DNA of 64,000 bases from Mesorhizobium sp. CA14 (GCF_020165195.1 NZ_JAIUHR010000013.1:78106-142105); one strand, 5' to 3'. Shown: positions 8,403-17,245, numbered from the stretch's first letter. The notes: a model not told the origin generated them from the letters alone. Numbers and translations: made by a program.

Positions 8403-9320
8403 GTGCTCGCTCTCGCCATTTCTTTCGACAGCCCCAACCGGTTGAAGTTCACCAGAGTCGAGGAGCCAAACTGCAATGGAAATGAAGCATTGGTGGCAGT
8501 TCATGCAATCTCGTTGAATCGTGGCGAACTGCGCCTGCTCGCCATACGTCCCGACGGCTGGATCCCTGGTCAGGACATCGTCGGCATTGTCGAGCGCGCG
8601 GCGGCAGATGGTTCAGGCCCGGCCGCAGGCACGCGCGTTGCTGCCTTGGTCGACCAGGCCGGCTGGGCCGAGCGCGTCGCTGTTCCGACCGATCGTCTCG
8701 CCGTCGTGCCGGACGCGGTCAGCTTCGCGTCCGCGGCCACGCTTCCGGTGGCCGGCACGACGGCGCTCAGGACCTTGCGCCATGGCGGCGACCTCGCCGG
8801 GCAGCGGGTCCTGATCACCGGCGCAAGCGGCGCGGTCGGCCGCCTCCAGATCCAGATCGCCCGCGAGCAAGGCGCTTCGGTGACAGCGGTCGCTTCGGCC
8901 CGGCACCACGATGATCTTCGCGACCTGGGCGCCGAGCAGGTCGTCGAGTCGATCGAACTCACCGAGGGAGCGTTTTCATTGATCACCGAGTCGGTCGGCG
9001 GGAAAAGCCTCGCCGACGCGATCGAACGCATCGCGCCCTGCGGGACCATCGTCATGTTCGGCTCGAGCAGCGGCGAGCTCACGCCGATCGGCTTCCGTCA
9101 GTTCGTTCCAGGCCACGAAGGCGCGCGGCTTCAGACCTTCGCCTATTACACGTCCGGTTCAGCCATCGGCGCCGACATCGCCGCGCTGCTCGATCTTGTC
9201 GCGGCCGGCAGGCTCGAAGCGCGCGTGGCCATGACCGTGCCGTGGACGGACATCGGCCAGGCCCTGGACGCCCTGCGGCAACGCAGCTTCAGCGGCAAGG
9301 CCGTTGTCACCATGACTTGA
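8403..9320 (+). CDS. Zinc-independent MDR oxidoreductase (quinone reductase-like)
   Basis: 305 residues of the medium-chain dehydrogenase/reductase superfamily. A GroES-like part (residues 1-110) contains GQDIVGIVERA, and the NADPH-binding part contains ITGASGAVGRLQIQIA. The catalytic zinc ligands of alcohol dehydrogenases are absent, as in quinone oxidoreductases. The protein starts with GTG at 8403 behind AAGGAGAGG (8390-8398), an SD match that decides the start. It is divergently paired with the AraC gene and so probably its target. The true substrate (quinone, enone or other) cannot be told from sequence. Confidence 0.85.
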   Translation: MLALAISFDSPNRLKFTRVEEPNCNGNEALVAVHAISLNRGELRLLAIRPDGWIPGQDIVGIVERAAADGSGPAAGTRVAALVDQAGWAERVAVPTDRLAVVPDAVSFASAATLPVAGTTALRTLRHGGDLAGQRVLITGASGAVGRLQIQIAREQGASVTAVASARHHDDLRDLGAEQVVESIELTEGAFSLITESVGGKSLADAIERIAPCGTIVMFGSSSGELTPIGFRQFVPGHEGARLQTFAYYTSGSAIGADIAALLDLVAAGRLEARVAMTVPWTDIGQALDALRQRSFSGKAVVTMT

Positions 9321-9330
9321 CGTCAGCCAA

Positions 9331-10080
9331 TCACACGTGCTGGCCGCCATTGATGTGGATTTCCGAGCCGGTCACGTAGGACGCCTGGCCGGAGCACAGG
9401 AAGAAGATGATGTCGGCGACTTCCGAGGTGGCGCCGAGGCGCCTGAGCGGGATCGTCTCGACTATTCTGTCGGTGCCGGGCGACAGAATCGCCGTATCGA
9501 TCTCGCCCGGCGCGATGGCGTTGACGCGGATGCCGTGCGGGCCGAAGTCATGCGCCATCTCGCGTGTCAGCGAGCCGAGCGCCGCCTTGGATGTGGCATA
9601 GGCCGTGCCGGCGAACGGATGCACCCTGGTGCCGGCGATCGAGGTGACGTTGACGATCGAGCCCTTGGCGGCGGCGAGCTCCTTGAACAGACCTCTCGCC
9701 AGCATTATCGGCGCGAAGAAATTGACCTGGAACACGTCGCGCCACACATGCATCGGCGTGTCGATCGAGTTCATCCGGCTGCCGTCCTTCAGCTTCGGCG
9801 AGATGCCGGCATTGTTGACCAGCGCGTGCAGCTGTCCGCCATGCGCCTCCAGCCGGTGACGGATTTCCGAAACGGCGATGCCGACATCCTCCTGGTCGGC
9901 GAGATCGACCTTGATGTGATCCTCGGGGCCGGCCGGCCATGGACAGTCTTCGGCAAAGGCCTGGCGCGAGCAGGTGATGACCCGCCAGCCCTCGCGCGAA
10001 AAGCGCTTCACCGTCGCATGGCCGATGCCCCGGCTGGCGCCGGTGAGCACGATGGTTTTTCTGCTGTCGGTCTCGGCCAT
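9331..10080 (-). CDS. SDR family oxidoreductase
   Basis: 249 residues, the usual length of classical short-chain dehydrogenases. Visible motifs are the cofactor loop TGASRGIGHATV (TGxxxGxG), NNAGISPK, the catalytic Ser in VNVTSIAG, and the YATSK active site, followed by the PGEIDTAI segment. It is an NAD(P)(H)-dependent alcohol/ketone oxidoreductase of unknown substrate acting in the cytoplasm. It is convergent with the MDR gene (10 bases between the stops) and lies downstream of the penicillin-binding protein gene on the same strand, without evident functional link. Confidence 0.9.
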   Translation of the reverse strand: MAETDSRKTIVLTGASRGIGHATVKRFSREGWRVITCSRQAFAEDCPWPAGPEDHIKVDLADQEDVGIAVSEIRHRLEAHGGQLHALVNNAGISPKLKDGSRMNSIDTPMHVWRDVFQVNFFAPIMLARGLFKELAAAKGSIVNVTSIAGTRVHPFAGTAYATSKAALGSLTREMAHDFGPHGIRVNAIAPGEIDTAILSPGTDRIVETIPLRRLGATSEVADIIFFLCSGQASYVTGSEIHINGGQHV

Positions 10081-10142
10081 GGTTTTGTCTCCGGCCGGAC
10101 ATGTAGCCGAAGGCGCCAGCCATTGCGAGGGGCGAGTTGTTT

Positions 10143-12401
10143 TCAGCCTCCGCTGAGGATGTCGAGGATCGACGTCTGGCGCCTTTTCTTCGGACCGCCG
10201 ACGTCGCCGGGCGGCACCGGATGTCCGACCGATGCCGTGGTGCCGCCATCGCTCGGCATGCCGAAGCCATCGGCATCGACCGTCTGGGCCGGACGCGCCT
10301 GCCGTGCGGGCGCAGGGGCCTGGGCGACGGGCTGTGACTGGCCGACGGCCGCGGGCGGCGCAGGCGGCGGCTGCGAGGCGTCCGCCGACGGGATCTCGTC
10401 CGGCACGATCGTATCGGACGGCGTCGACTTCCAGGTGCCGGGCAGCGGCCTGACAGGCACGCCCTCATGCGCGGCCACCATGAATTCATGCCAGGCCTGC
10501 GCCGGCAAGGCGCCGCCGGTGACCTTCTTCATCGGGCTGCCGTCGTCATTGCCGAACCACACGCCGGTGGTGAGATTGGCGGTGTAGCCGACGAACCAGG
10601 CGTCGCGCGAGTTCTGGCTGGTGCCGGTCTTGCCGGCCGAAGGCCAGTTGAACGCCGCCTTCTTGGCGGTGCCGACCTCGACGGTCCCGGTCATCATCGA
10701 GTTCATCATGCCGACGATATCGGCCTTGATGACACGCGGCGCGCTACCGGTGCTGCCCTCGTAGAGCACCTTGCCGTTGGCTGTCGTGATGCGCTGGATG
10801 AAATGGATGTCCGGCTTGTAGCCGCCATTGGCGAAGGGCACGTAGGCCGACGTCAATTCCAGCGGCGTCACTTCCGACGTACCGAGCGCGATCGAGGTGT
10901 TGGCCTGCAGGTCGGACTGGACGCCCATGCGATGCGCGGCTTCCACCACGGCGTCGGGCCCGACCTCCATGGTGAGCTGTGCCGCGACCGAATTGAGCGA
11001 TTTGGCCAGCGCCGTGGCCAGCGTGACCTTGCCGTAATACTTGCCGCCGTAATTGTCGGGCGTCCATTTGCCGATTTTGATCGGCGCGTCGTTGCGGATG
11101 CTGTCCGGCGTGCGGCCGGCCTCCAGAGCCGCCATATAGACGAAGGGCTTGAAGGCCGAGCCAGGCTGGCGCCGCGCTTCCGAGGCGCGGTCGAACTGGC
11201 TGGTCGAGTAGTCATAGCCGCCGACCATGGCGCGCACCGCGCCCGAATCGTCGATCGACACCAGCGCGCCTTGGCTGACGTTGAGCTTCTTGCCGCTCTC
11301 GTCGATCAGCCGGCGGATTGATTGTTCGGCAATCTTCTGCAGGTTGAGGTCGACGGTGGTGTTGATGACAATGTCGCCGCGCACGTCGCCGATGAGGTCG
11401 GGAAGCTCGTCCATCACCGTGTCGGCGACATAGTTTTCCGAGCCGGTCCAATAGGACGGCGCGCGCGTTGCCGGCGCGCTCAGCGCGGTCTTGTATTCCT
11501 TGTCGCTGATCTTGCCTGTCTCGCGCATGGCGGCCAGCACGAGCTGCGCCCGCTCCTCGGCCGCTTTGGGATCGCGCGCCGGCGACAGCTTGGAGGGCGC
11601 CTTGAGCAGACCCGCCAGCAACGCGGCCTCCGAAAGCGTCACGTCGCGCGCGCTCTTGCCGAAATAGCGCCGCGAGGCCGCTTCGACGCCATAGGCGCCC
11701 GAGCCGAAATAGACCCGGTTGAGGTACATTTCGAGGATCTGGTCCTTGGTATGCTTGTGCTCGAGCCAAAGCGCGAGCAGCACTTCCTGCACCTTGCGTT
11801 CCAGCGTGCGGTCCGGCGTCAGGAACAGGTTCTTGGCCAGCTGCTGCGTCAGCGTCGAGCCGCCTTGCGAGAAATGGCCGCCGACGAGGTTGGTGACCAT
11901 GGCGCGCGACAGGCCGATCGGGTCGATGCCGAAATGCGAGTAGAAGCGGCGATCCTCGATGGCGACGACTGCCTCCGGGATATAGGGCGACATTTCGTGC
12001 AGGCCGACGGCCTCGCCGCCCGACGCGCCGCGATTGGCGATCAGCGCGCCATCGACCGACACGATCTTGATGTTGGGCGCGCGGTCCGGGACCGACCATG
12101 TCGTCGCCGCCGGCATCTTGGCGCCGTAATAGACGACGACGCCCGCCGCCGCGATGCCGCCCCAGATGCACAGCACGAAGCACCAGTAGACCAGCCGGGT
12201 GGCGATGCCGAGCAAGCCCCGCCGGTTGCGATCGCGGCCGCGACCGCGTGATTTCGCCTTTGCGGATCTGCCCTTCGCAGCGGATTTACGGGTGCGCGGC
12301 ACGACGCGATCCTCCTCGCTGACCGAAAAGCCCTCGGAAGATTTCGCGCGCGGCGATCCCTCGAAGCTCGGTTCGATGCGACTGTCCCTGCGGTTCGCCA
12401 T
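10143..12401 (-). CDS. Class A penicillin-binding protein (PBP1-type glycosyltransferase/transpeptidase)
   Basis: 752 residues. It polymerises and cross-links peptidoglycan. A basic, disordered cytoplasmic head (residues 1-65, rich in Arg/Lys) precedes one transmembrane segment (about 68-92). The GT51 domain shows AIEDRRFYSHFGID and GGSTLTQQLAKNLF. The transpeptidase shows the three penicillin-binding motifs in order: PGSAFKP (SxxK), SLNS (SxN) and AGKTGTSQ (KTG). A Pro/Ala-rich tail follows. Start MANRRDSRIEP at 12401. It is transcribed alone. In rhizobia such proteins are called PBP1a/MrcA-like; a specific symbol is not assigned because several paralogues usually exist. Confidence 0.92.
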   Translation of the reverse strand: MANRRDSRIEPSFEGSPRAKSSEGFSVSEEDRVVPRTRKSAAKGRSAKAKSRGRGRDRNRRGLLGIATRLVYWCFVLCIWGGIAAAGVVVYYGAKMPAATTWSVPDRAPNIKIVSVDGALIANRGASGGEAVGLHEMSPYIPEAVVAIEDRRFYSHFGIDPIGLSRAMVTNLVGGHFSQGGSTLTQQLAKNLFLTPDRTLERKVQEVLLALWLEHKHTKDQILEMYLNRVYFGSGAYGVEAASRRYFGKSARDVTLSEAALLAGLLKAPSKLSPARDPKAAEERAQLVLAAMRETGKISDKEYKTALSAPATRAPSYWTGSENYVADTVMDELPDLIGDVRGDIVINTTVDLNLQKIAEQSIRRLIDESGKKLNVSQGALVSIDDSGAVRAMVGGYDYSTSQFDRASEARRQPGSAFKPFVYMAALEAGRTPDSIRNDAPIKIGKWTPDNYGGKYYGKVTLATALAKSLNSVAAQLTMEVGPDAVVEAAHRMGVQSDLQANTSIALGTSEVTPLELTSAYVPFANGGYKPDIHFIQRITTANGKVLYEGSTGSAPRVIKADIVGMMNSMMTGTVEVGTAKKAAFNWPSAGKTGTSQNSRDAWFVGYTANLTTGVWFGNDDGSPMKKVTGGALPAQAWHEFMVAAHEGVPVRPLPGTWKSTPSDTIVPDEIPSADASQPPPAPPAAVGQSQPVAQAPAPARQARPAQTVDADGFGMPSDGGTTASVGHPVPPGDVGGPKKRRQTSILDILSGG

Positions 12402-12486
12402 GCGCTCTTGCTTGTCTGTCCCCGGTGCCGATGGCGTTCGGGTTGCAGAGTAGATGCGGCGATTTAAGGGCGGGTTAAAGCAGGGT

Positions 12487-12511
12487 TTATGCAGCCTTTT
12501 GAAAATCCTTA
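12487..12511. repeat. Direct repeat, copy 1, flanking the acyltransferase/AlbA_2 locus
   Basis: 25 bases beginning TTATGCAGCC, matching 14185-14209 in the same orientation at 23 of 25 positions. It overlaps a short palindrome (GAAAATCCT-T-AGGATTTTC at 12501-12519). The two copies bracket the AlbA_2 gene and the C-terminal acyltransferase fragment. Confidence 0.7.
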
Positions 12512-12599
12512 GGATTTTCTAAATCCAACGACATCGCACTATCCTTCGCCGTCGAATCGATCGCCTGCGGGACGCCGTATCATCGCGGTGGACGGTTGC

Positions 12600-12796
12600 T
12601 CAAAGTCCCGCGGCTTTTGTCAGATAAGGCGCCAGCGCCAGCGCATAGGTTGCCGTGAGATAATGGTTGTCGCGCAGCACGACGATGTTGCCGACCACAG
12701 CCGGGCAACTGTCCTTGCCGCAGAGGGCATCGTTCATGTCGACCACGGTCACCCACCACGGATCGGGCGGCGAGCGCGTAGATGTTTCCCGTTCGA
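12600..12796 (-). pseudogene. C-terminal remnant of an OafA-type acyltransferase (SGNH domain end)
   Basis: The minus frame ending with TGA at 12600-12602 encodes about 64 residues that include WWVTVVDMNDALC, a C..C spaced stretch, and LRDNHYLTATYALALAPYL. The DNHYLTATYA block is the conserved C-terminal end of membrane acyltransferase-3 proteins fused to an SGNH hydrolase domain (the Asp and His of its last catalytic block). No start codon or upstream domain is present: an in-frame TAG occurs just before, near 12796. The matching N-terminus is found on the same strand at 14207-14335, beyond the AlbA_2 gene. These are two ends of one destroyed gene. Confidence 0.7.
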
Positions 12797-12801
12797 CCTA
12801 G

Positions 12802-14049
12802 TCACAGTTTGAGACTAAGGTTCGGCCCAAGCCGCATGTCAGAACAGTCGATGTCGAGGCCGCACGCCCAGCCGATCTGTTCCGCAAACAGCTGTGCCAC
12901 ATCGTCGAACTCGCCATCTCGACCAAGTTCCAGCCGGTCGGTGCAAGCTGGACTGATCGGCGCTTTCACTTCACCATCAAATTCGGTGACGAACACAACC
13001 TCTCCATCCTTTGATCCAAGAATTTCGGCTTCCATAAAAAGAGGGACTTCGACGCGACCTATGTGCCGACGAAAACGCATCGCGTTGTACAACAACCAAA
13101 GTGCCCCGACGGAATACCAGCCGGGGTAATGACGTTCCCGTATTGCAATATGTCGACACATTAGATTCCAAGTGCCATCGCTCGAAACGCTCAGTTGTCT
13201 GAACTCTGTATTGTCTCCCTCACGCGCCGTGACACCGCCCGCCATTGGACGCCAAATCGGACCGCCGAACGTTAGGGCCAGCGGCTGCGCCGACTGAAAG
13301 GGAATATGGCTGGATTGAAACGTCCGCCGGCCGAAAATGGAAGGCAGATGCGGGATTTGAAAGTGCCGGCCCGGCACAACGGTAGCGCGAAAAAGAACGT
13401 GGCTCGGGAAGGACGGTGCCAAGAAGCGATCTACCAGGTCTCTCGCAAACAATTCTCGCCTTATCCTGAAGGTCTCATTCACCCGATCGATTGCGGTTCG
13501 AGCCTCCCAAAAGACAGATTGCAAATCACGCATGGTCATCGGTTCGCACGAAGAACCTCGTCGAACATAGCCGGCGGCGGGGCGTCCCACTCCATGCGGC
13601 GCCGAAAGCGATTGCGGGACCTTAAAGACTATATAGCCAGCCCCGTCCTCCGTTGCCTTAATGGCCTTGACCTCAAGCAAAGGAAGCGGAGGGTCTATGA
13701 CGGCACGCAGACTGCTCTCAAGCCTCTCCGCGCACTGCGACACCGAAGGAATGACGGAACCCAAGCCGGCCGAAACCTTGATCCCATCGCCATTGACCTC
13801 TTCCTTGATGCCCAGCAGCAAAACGCCCCCGTAGGCATTTGCAAAGGCAACTATCTCCTCGGCCAACCGATCGCGGCTTCTAGTAGAAATTTGATCTTGG
13901 CTCTTGCGCCAACGCTCGTCCGCGCCAGCTTCGAAATCGCCTTTAAATTCAAGGGTGAGCGATTCTGGCAACGCCCCTTTGGCTACAGTCTCGAAGTCAG
14001 CAAAGCTCCATTCAACCGCCGGCCGGTTGATCATAGTCACGATTTCCAT
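12802..14049 (-). CDS. AlbA_2 (Schlafen-like) domain protein, accessory gene
   Basis: 415 residues. The N-terminal part (about 25-185) has the AlbA_2/divergent AAA-4 pattern: ESLTLEFKGDF (30-40), IVAFANAYGGVLLLGIKE (66-83) and a later AAGYVRRGSSCEPM. These domains are found in putative nucleic-acid-binding proteins and in Schlafen-type nucleases, some linked to phage defence. The C-terminal 220 residues are not recognised. The gene lies between the two ends of a broken acyltransferase gene, with base composition less GC-biased than its neighbours, and a clearly AT-rich leader (14060-14185). This indicates lateral acquisition. Its activity is unknown; a defence or regulatory role is inference. 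Confidence 0.72.
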   Translation of the reverse strand: MEIVTMINRPAVEWSFADFETVAKGALPESLTLEFKGDFEAGADERWRKSQDQISTRSRDRLAEEIVAFANAYGGVLLLGIKEEVNGDGIKVSAGLGSVIPSVSQCAERLESSLRAVIDPPLPLLEVKAIKATEDGAGYIVFKVPQSLSAPHGVGRPAAGYVRRGSSCEPMTMRDLQSVFWEARTAIDRVNETFRIRRELFARDLVDRFLAPSFPSHVLFRATVVPGRHFQIPHLPSIFGRRTFQSSHIPFQSAQPLALTFGGPIWRPMAGGVTAREGDNTEFRQLSVSSDGTWNLMCRHIAIRERHYPGWYSVGALWLLYNAMRFRRHIGRVEVPLFMEAEILGSKDGEVVFVTEFDGEVKAPISPACTDRLELGRDGEFDDVAQLFAEQIGWACGLDIDCSDMRLGPNLSLKL

Positions 14050-14184
14050 GCTCGCACCCGCCGAAATTGATGAGACAGATTATACTTTTCCAAAGCGCAA
14101 GCCTAGATGCGTCTCTAGAGCATTCACAGTAATCGACTATAATGAAGGCAACCGCTTAACTTTAGAGGTGGATCAGACCAAGAC

Positions 14185-14209
14185 TTATGCAGCCCTTTGA
14201 AAATCCCTA
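14185..14209. repeat. Direct repeat, copy 2, at the acyltransferase/AlbA_2 junction
   Basis: 25 bases beginning TTATGCAGCC, 23 of 25 identical to 12487-12511 and in the same orientation. It runs straight into an AAAGCGCGTCGCG segment that resembles the start of the repeated element at 22317-22420, and into the break of the acyltransferase reading frame. Confidence 0.7.
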
Positions 14210-14335
14210 AAGCGCGTCGCGATTAATTGGCCTCATGACGAAGAAGATGTCGAGCCCGACATAGCCGCTGGGAAGCGCTGCCGGCCAGATGTGGAAAATC
14301 ACCACAAAGGCTACGGCAAGCCCGCGCAGCCCCGT
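14207..14335 (-). pseudogene. N-terminal remnant of an OafA-type acyltransferase
   Basis: The minus frame encodes GLRGLAVAFVVIFHIWP followed by LPSGYVGLDIFFV, the hallmark first transmembrane block of acyltransferase family 3 proteins. It then changes abruptly to RPINRDAL and stops at TAG (14207-14209), exactly where repeat sequence begins. Only about 35 homologous residues remain of a protein that usually has about 650. The C-terminal end of such a protein lies at 12600-12796, so roughly 550 residues were lost when the AlbA_2 segment arrived. No convincing start codon was found. Confidence 0.68.
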
Positions 14336-14423
14336 ATCTCCGGCCGAAATCCCCCGGCGCAATGTCGTCTCGCAAAGCCGGTCTAGCCTCTCACGGCGCC
14401 AGTCTCCCGGCTGGCCACCATGG

Positions 14424-14570
14424 TCAATTCTGCTGGATCGAAATGCCCTTGTCGTCGATCTTGAGCTCGACGCCTTTCGGCTTGGTCTGCTCGCGATAGA
14501 CATAGATGCCGAGCGCGATGACAACCGCGACCAGCGCCCCGATGATGAGATAGAGCGTGTTCTGCCTCAT
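14424..14570 (-). CDS. Small single-pass membrane protein of unknown function
   Basis: 48 residues. It has one hydrophobic segment (LYLIIGALVAVVIALGIYVY, residues ~6-25) followed by a short polar tail, VELKIDDKGISIQQN. The start MRQNTL at 14570 has a GGGGA stretch seven bases upstream; the longer frame upstream is antisense noise. It is probably a small inner-membrane protein with the tail on one face. Similar short proteins are common hypothetical genes in Mesorhizobium. It lies immediately upstream of the broken acyltransferase and 49 bases after the next small gene, so it may be co-transcribed with it. Confidence 0.6.
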   Translation of the reverse strand: MRQNTLYLIIGALVAVVIALGIYVYREQTKPKGVELKIDDKGISIQQN

Positions 14571-14619
14571 TGCGTCCCCTTGTTTCGGTCGAGGCCCGCT
14601 TTGAAAACCTGCAGGCAGC

Positions 14620-14817
14620 CTACTGGTCATCATCTGATGCCGGGCGCCAGCTCGTCGGATCGACCTTCTTTTGCGTGTCGCTGTCGGTGTAGACCCACCA
14701 GCCGCCGTCGCGATACTGGCCGATGGATTCATTGACGACGCCGTCGCTGTCTTTCCACAGGATGGTGACCTTCGAGCCGTCCTTCGGCGCGCTTTCTATC
14801 GGTTTGCGCTCTGCCAT
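14620..14817 (-). CDS. Small hypothetical protein (DUF551-like WxxxP tail)
   Basis: 65 residues, MAERKPIESAPKDGSKVTIL followed by an acidic, Trp-rich middle (GQYRDGGWWVYTDSD) and PTSWRPASDDD. The IESAPKDG...I.LW start and the PTSWRP end are typical of small conserved hypothetical proteins in rhizobia, often found in phage-related or housekeeping contexts. There is no signal peptide or membrane segment. It lies between rnd and the small membrane protein, all on the minus strand. Function unknown. Confidence 0.65.
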   Translation of the reverse strand: MAERKPIESAPKDGSKVTILWKDSDGVVNESIGQYRDGGWWVYTDSDTQKKVDPTSWRPASDDDQ

Positions 14818-14869
14818 CTCACTCCCTCCACGAACCGGCCCCAACGTCCTTTCGACGCGCCGGGTTCCG

Positions 14870-15490
14870 TCAGCTATGCGCGAAGATGTCTTCCTCCGCC
14901 CAGCCCATAAGGTCGAGCTTGGCGCGCGTCGGCAGGAAACGGAAGCAGGCGTCCGCCTCCTTGGTGCGGTTTTCGCGCGCCAGGCGCGCCCCCAGCACCT
15001 CGTGCAGCCTGTGCAGATAGAGCACGTCCGAGGCGGCATATTCGAGCTGCTCGGGCGAGAGCGTTTCGGCCGCCCAGTCGGAGGATTGCTGCGCCTTGGA
15101 CAGGCCGATGCCGAGCAGTTCGCTGCAGAGATCCTTCAACCCGTGACGATCGGTATAGGTGCGGGTGAGCCGCGAGGCGATCTTGGTGCAGAACACCGGC
15201 TCGGCCATCACGCCGAAGGTGTGGTAGAGCACGGCGATGTCAAAGCGGCCGTAGTGAAACAGCTTGGTGATCGTATTGTTTCTCAACAGGCTGGCGAGGT
15301 TCGGCGCCTCTTTCTGCCCTGGGGCGATCTGGATGACGTCGGCGCTGCCGTCGCCGGGCGAGATCTGCACCACGCAGAGCCGGTCGCGATGCGGGTTGAG
15401 CCCCAGCGTCTCTGTGTCGATGGCGACCGCGCCGACACTATAGCGCGACAGGTCAGGCAGATCGTTTTTGTGGAAACGGATATCGGTCAT
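14870..15490 (-). CDS. rnd: Ribonuclease D-type 3'-5' exonuclease
   Basis: 206 residues. It has the DEDDy exonuclease fold: motif I AIDTETLGLNP (D, E), motif II HYGRFDIAVLYHTFG (D) and motif III YAASDVLYLHRLHE (Y..D). It trims 3' ends of RNA. It is much shorter than E. coli RNase D (about 375 residues) because the HRDC domains are missing; the short form is common in rhizobia. Start MTDIRFHKND at 15490. It lies 52 bases upstream of the 65-residue protein on the same strand. Confidence 0.88.
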   Translation of the reverse strand: MTDIRFHKNDLPDLSRYSVGAVAIDTETLGLNPHRDRLCVVQISPGDGSADVIQIAPGQKEAPNLASLLRNNTITKLFHYGRFDIAVLYHTFGVMAEPVFCTKIASRLTRTYTDRHGLKDLCSELLGIGLSKAQQSSDWAAETLSPEQLEYAASDVLYLHRLHEVLGARLARENRTKEADACFRFLPTRAKLDLMGWAEEDIFAHS

Positions 15491-15611
15491 TCTCTTCTCC
15501 GGATCGCGGCCGCAATGCCGCGCATCGCCTGGGATGCGCCGGCAGGCGGCGCGTTGCGCTGGTCATTCGTCCTCGCCGCGATCCGGAGAAAAATCAACAG
15601 AAAGTTGAATT

Positions 15612-16997
15612 TCAACGTGTCAGCGCGTCGAGGATGCGCGCCCAGGACCGCTGACCCTTGTGGAACGAAGTCAGCTCGTATTTCTCGTTCGGCGAATGGA
15701 TGCGGTCGTCGTCGAGGCCGAAGCCGACCAGCAGCGATTCCATGCCGAGATAGGTCTGGAAATCACCGACCACGGGAATGGAGCCGCCGCCGCCGGTGGT
15801 GACCGCCTGCTTCTCCCATTCGTCGGACAGCGCATCCTTGGCTTTGGCCAGGAACGGCGAGTCGTAGGAAAGCTGGATCGCTGGCGAACCGCCATGCGGG
15901 TGGAATTCGACCGAGCAGTCGCCGGGAATGCGTTCGCGCACGAAGGCCTGGAAGGCGGCGCGGATCTTCTTCGGATCCTGCTTGTGAACGAGCCGGAACG
16001 ACACTTTTGCCGAGGCCTCCGCCGCGATCACCGTCTTGAAGCCCTTGCCCGTATATCCGCCGATAATGCCGTTGAATTCCGCGGTCGGCCGCGCCCAGGT
16101 GAGCTCAAGCACCGAGCGGCCCTTTTCGCCGGCCGGAATGGAGAGGCCGACCGGTCCGAGGAAGGTCTCGGCAGTCTCGCCAAGCCCTTCCCAGGATTTC
16201 AGCACCTGCGAGGGCGTCTCCTCGACGCCGTCATAGAAGCCCGCAATGGTGACGCGGCCGTCCTTGTCGTGAACATCGGCCAGCACTTTGGCCAGGATCC
16301 GGATCGGATTGGCGGCCGGACCGCCATAGAGGCCCGAATGCAGGTCGCGGTTGGCCGCCTTGACGGTGACCTCCTCGCCGACCATGCCGCGCAGCGACAC
16401 GCAGATCGACGGCGTCTCGCAGTTCCACATGCTGGTGTCGCAGACCAGCGCGAAATCCGCCTTCAGCTCGGCCGCGTTGGCTTCCAGGAATGGCTTCAGC
16501 GACGGCGAGCCGGATTCCTCCTCGCCTTCGAACAGGATGGTGATGCGGCAGGGCAGATTGCCATGCACCTGCTTCCACGCGCGGCAGGCCTCGACGAAGG
16601 TCATCAGCTGCCCCTTGTCGTCGGCCGAGCCGCGCCCGGTGATCACCTTGCGGCCGGGCTCGATCTCCTTGATCGACGGCGCGAACGGATCGGTTTCCCA
16701 CAATTCGATCGGATCGACCGGCTGGACGTCGTAGTGGCCGTAGAACAGCACATGCGGCACGCCCCCCGGTCCCTCGTGATGCGCCACCACCATCGGATGT
16801 CCGGGCGTGTCGCGCACACTCGCGTCGAAGCCGATCAGCTTGAGCTCGGCGACCAGCCATTCGGCGCCCTTGCGGCAGTCGGCGGCAAAGGCCGGATCGG
16901 TGGAGATCGACTTGATGCCGAGCAGGCCGAACAGCCGCTCCAGGCTCTGGTCGAGATTCTGATCGAGACGCTCAAGGACGGGGGCGATTCTGGACAT
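15612..16997 (-). CDS. M20 family metallopeptidase (dipeptidase, CPG2/carnosinase group)
   Basis: 461 residues. Two zinc sites of M20 peptidases are visible: FYGHYDVQPVD (His, Asp, with catalytic Asp), GRGSADDKGQL (bridging Asp) and EGEEESGSP (catalytic and ligand Glu), plus a C-terminal His in DDRIHSPNEKYEL. The dimerisation lid is in the middle (about 200-320). It hydrolyses dipeptides or related amides in the cytoplasm; no signal peptide. A monocistronic gene with the candidate sRNA terminator about 95 bases upstream on the same strand. Confidence 0.9.
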   Translation of the reverse strand: MSRIAPVLERLDQNLDQSLERLFGLLGIKSISTDPAFAADCRKGAEWLVAELKLIGFDASVRDTPGHPMVVAHHEGPGGVPHVLFYGHYDVQPVDPIELWETDPFAPSIKEIEPGRKVITGRGSADDKGQLMTFVEACRAWKQVHGNLPCRITILFEGEEESGSPSLKPFLEANAAELKADFALVCDTSMWNCETPSICVSLRGMVGEEVTVKAANRDLHSGLYGGPAANPIRILAKVLADVHDKDGRVTIAGFYDGVEETPSQVLKSWEGLGETAETFLGPVGLSIPAGEKGRSVLELTWARPTAEFNGIIGGYTGKGFKTVIAAEASAKVSFRLVHKQDPKKIRAAFQAFVRERIPGDCSVEFHPHGGSPAIQLSYDSPFLAKAKDALSDEWEKQAVTTGGGGSIPVVGDFQTYLGMESLLVGFGLDDDRIHSPNEKYELTSFHKGQRSWARILDALTR

Positions 16998-17091
16998 GCG
17001 GGAGCCTTTCGAGTTTTCGGCCGACCCTAAAGGGCCACGCCGAAAACGAAAAGCCGTGATTGTTGGACCAACGCCGGCATCGCTATCGCCA

Positions 17092-17245
17092 AATAAAAGA
17101 AGACCGCCGTGGTGGAGGGGGAACCACGGCGGTCTCTACTCGAAACGTTGCGGCAGCCCGGAGAGGGGGGATAGGCTGCCGCAGTTTGCCCGGGATAGGC
17201 GGGGGACGGGCCTTACTCCGGACTTCGGCGAAAAACTGCCGATGA
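17092..17245 (-). ncRNA. Candidate small RNA with three C-rich hairpin loops
   Basis: In the 425-base gap between the M20 gene and polA, the minus strand carries three consecutive hairpins: GCCCG/CGGGC (17188-17211), a 10-base exact stem TGCGGCAGCC/GGCTGCCGCA (17149-17183), and a 12-base exact stem AGACCGCCGTGG/CCACGGCGGTCT (17101-17135). The last is followed on the minus strand by TCTTTTATTT, a textbook Rho-independent terminator. Each loop is C-rich (CCCCCGCC, CCCCCCTCTCC, CCCCCTCC), as in rhizobial sRNAs whose loops pair with ribosome-binding sites. A possible promoter is CTTGAA (17274-17279) and, 17 bases on, CCAAAT (17251-17256). The 5' end is a guess. The rest of the gap shows nothing else. 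Confidence 0.5.

Noticed and set aside
12512..14184. Insertion sequence or transposon
   Set aside because: No transposase and no inverted terminal repeats; the flanking copies are direct and resemble intergenic repeats.
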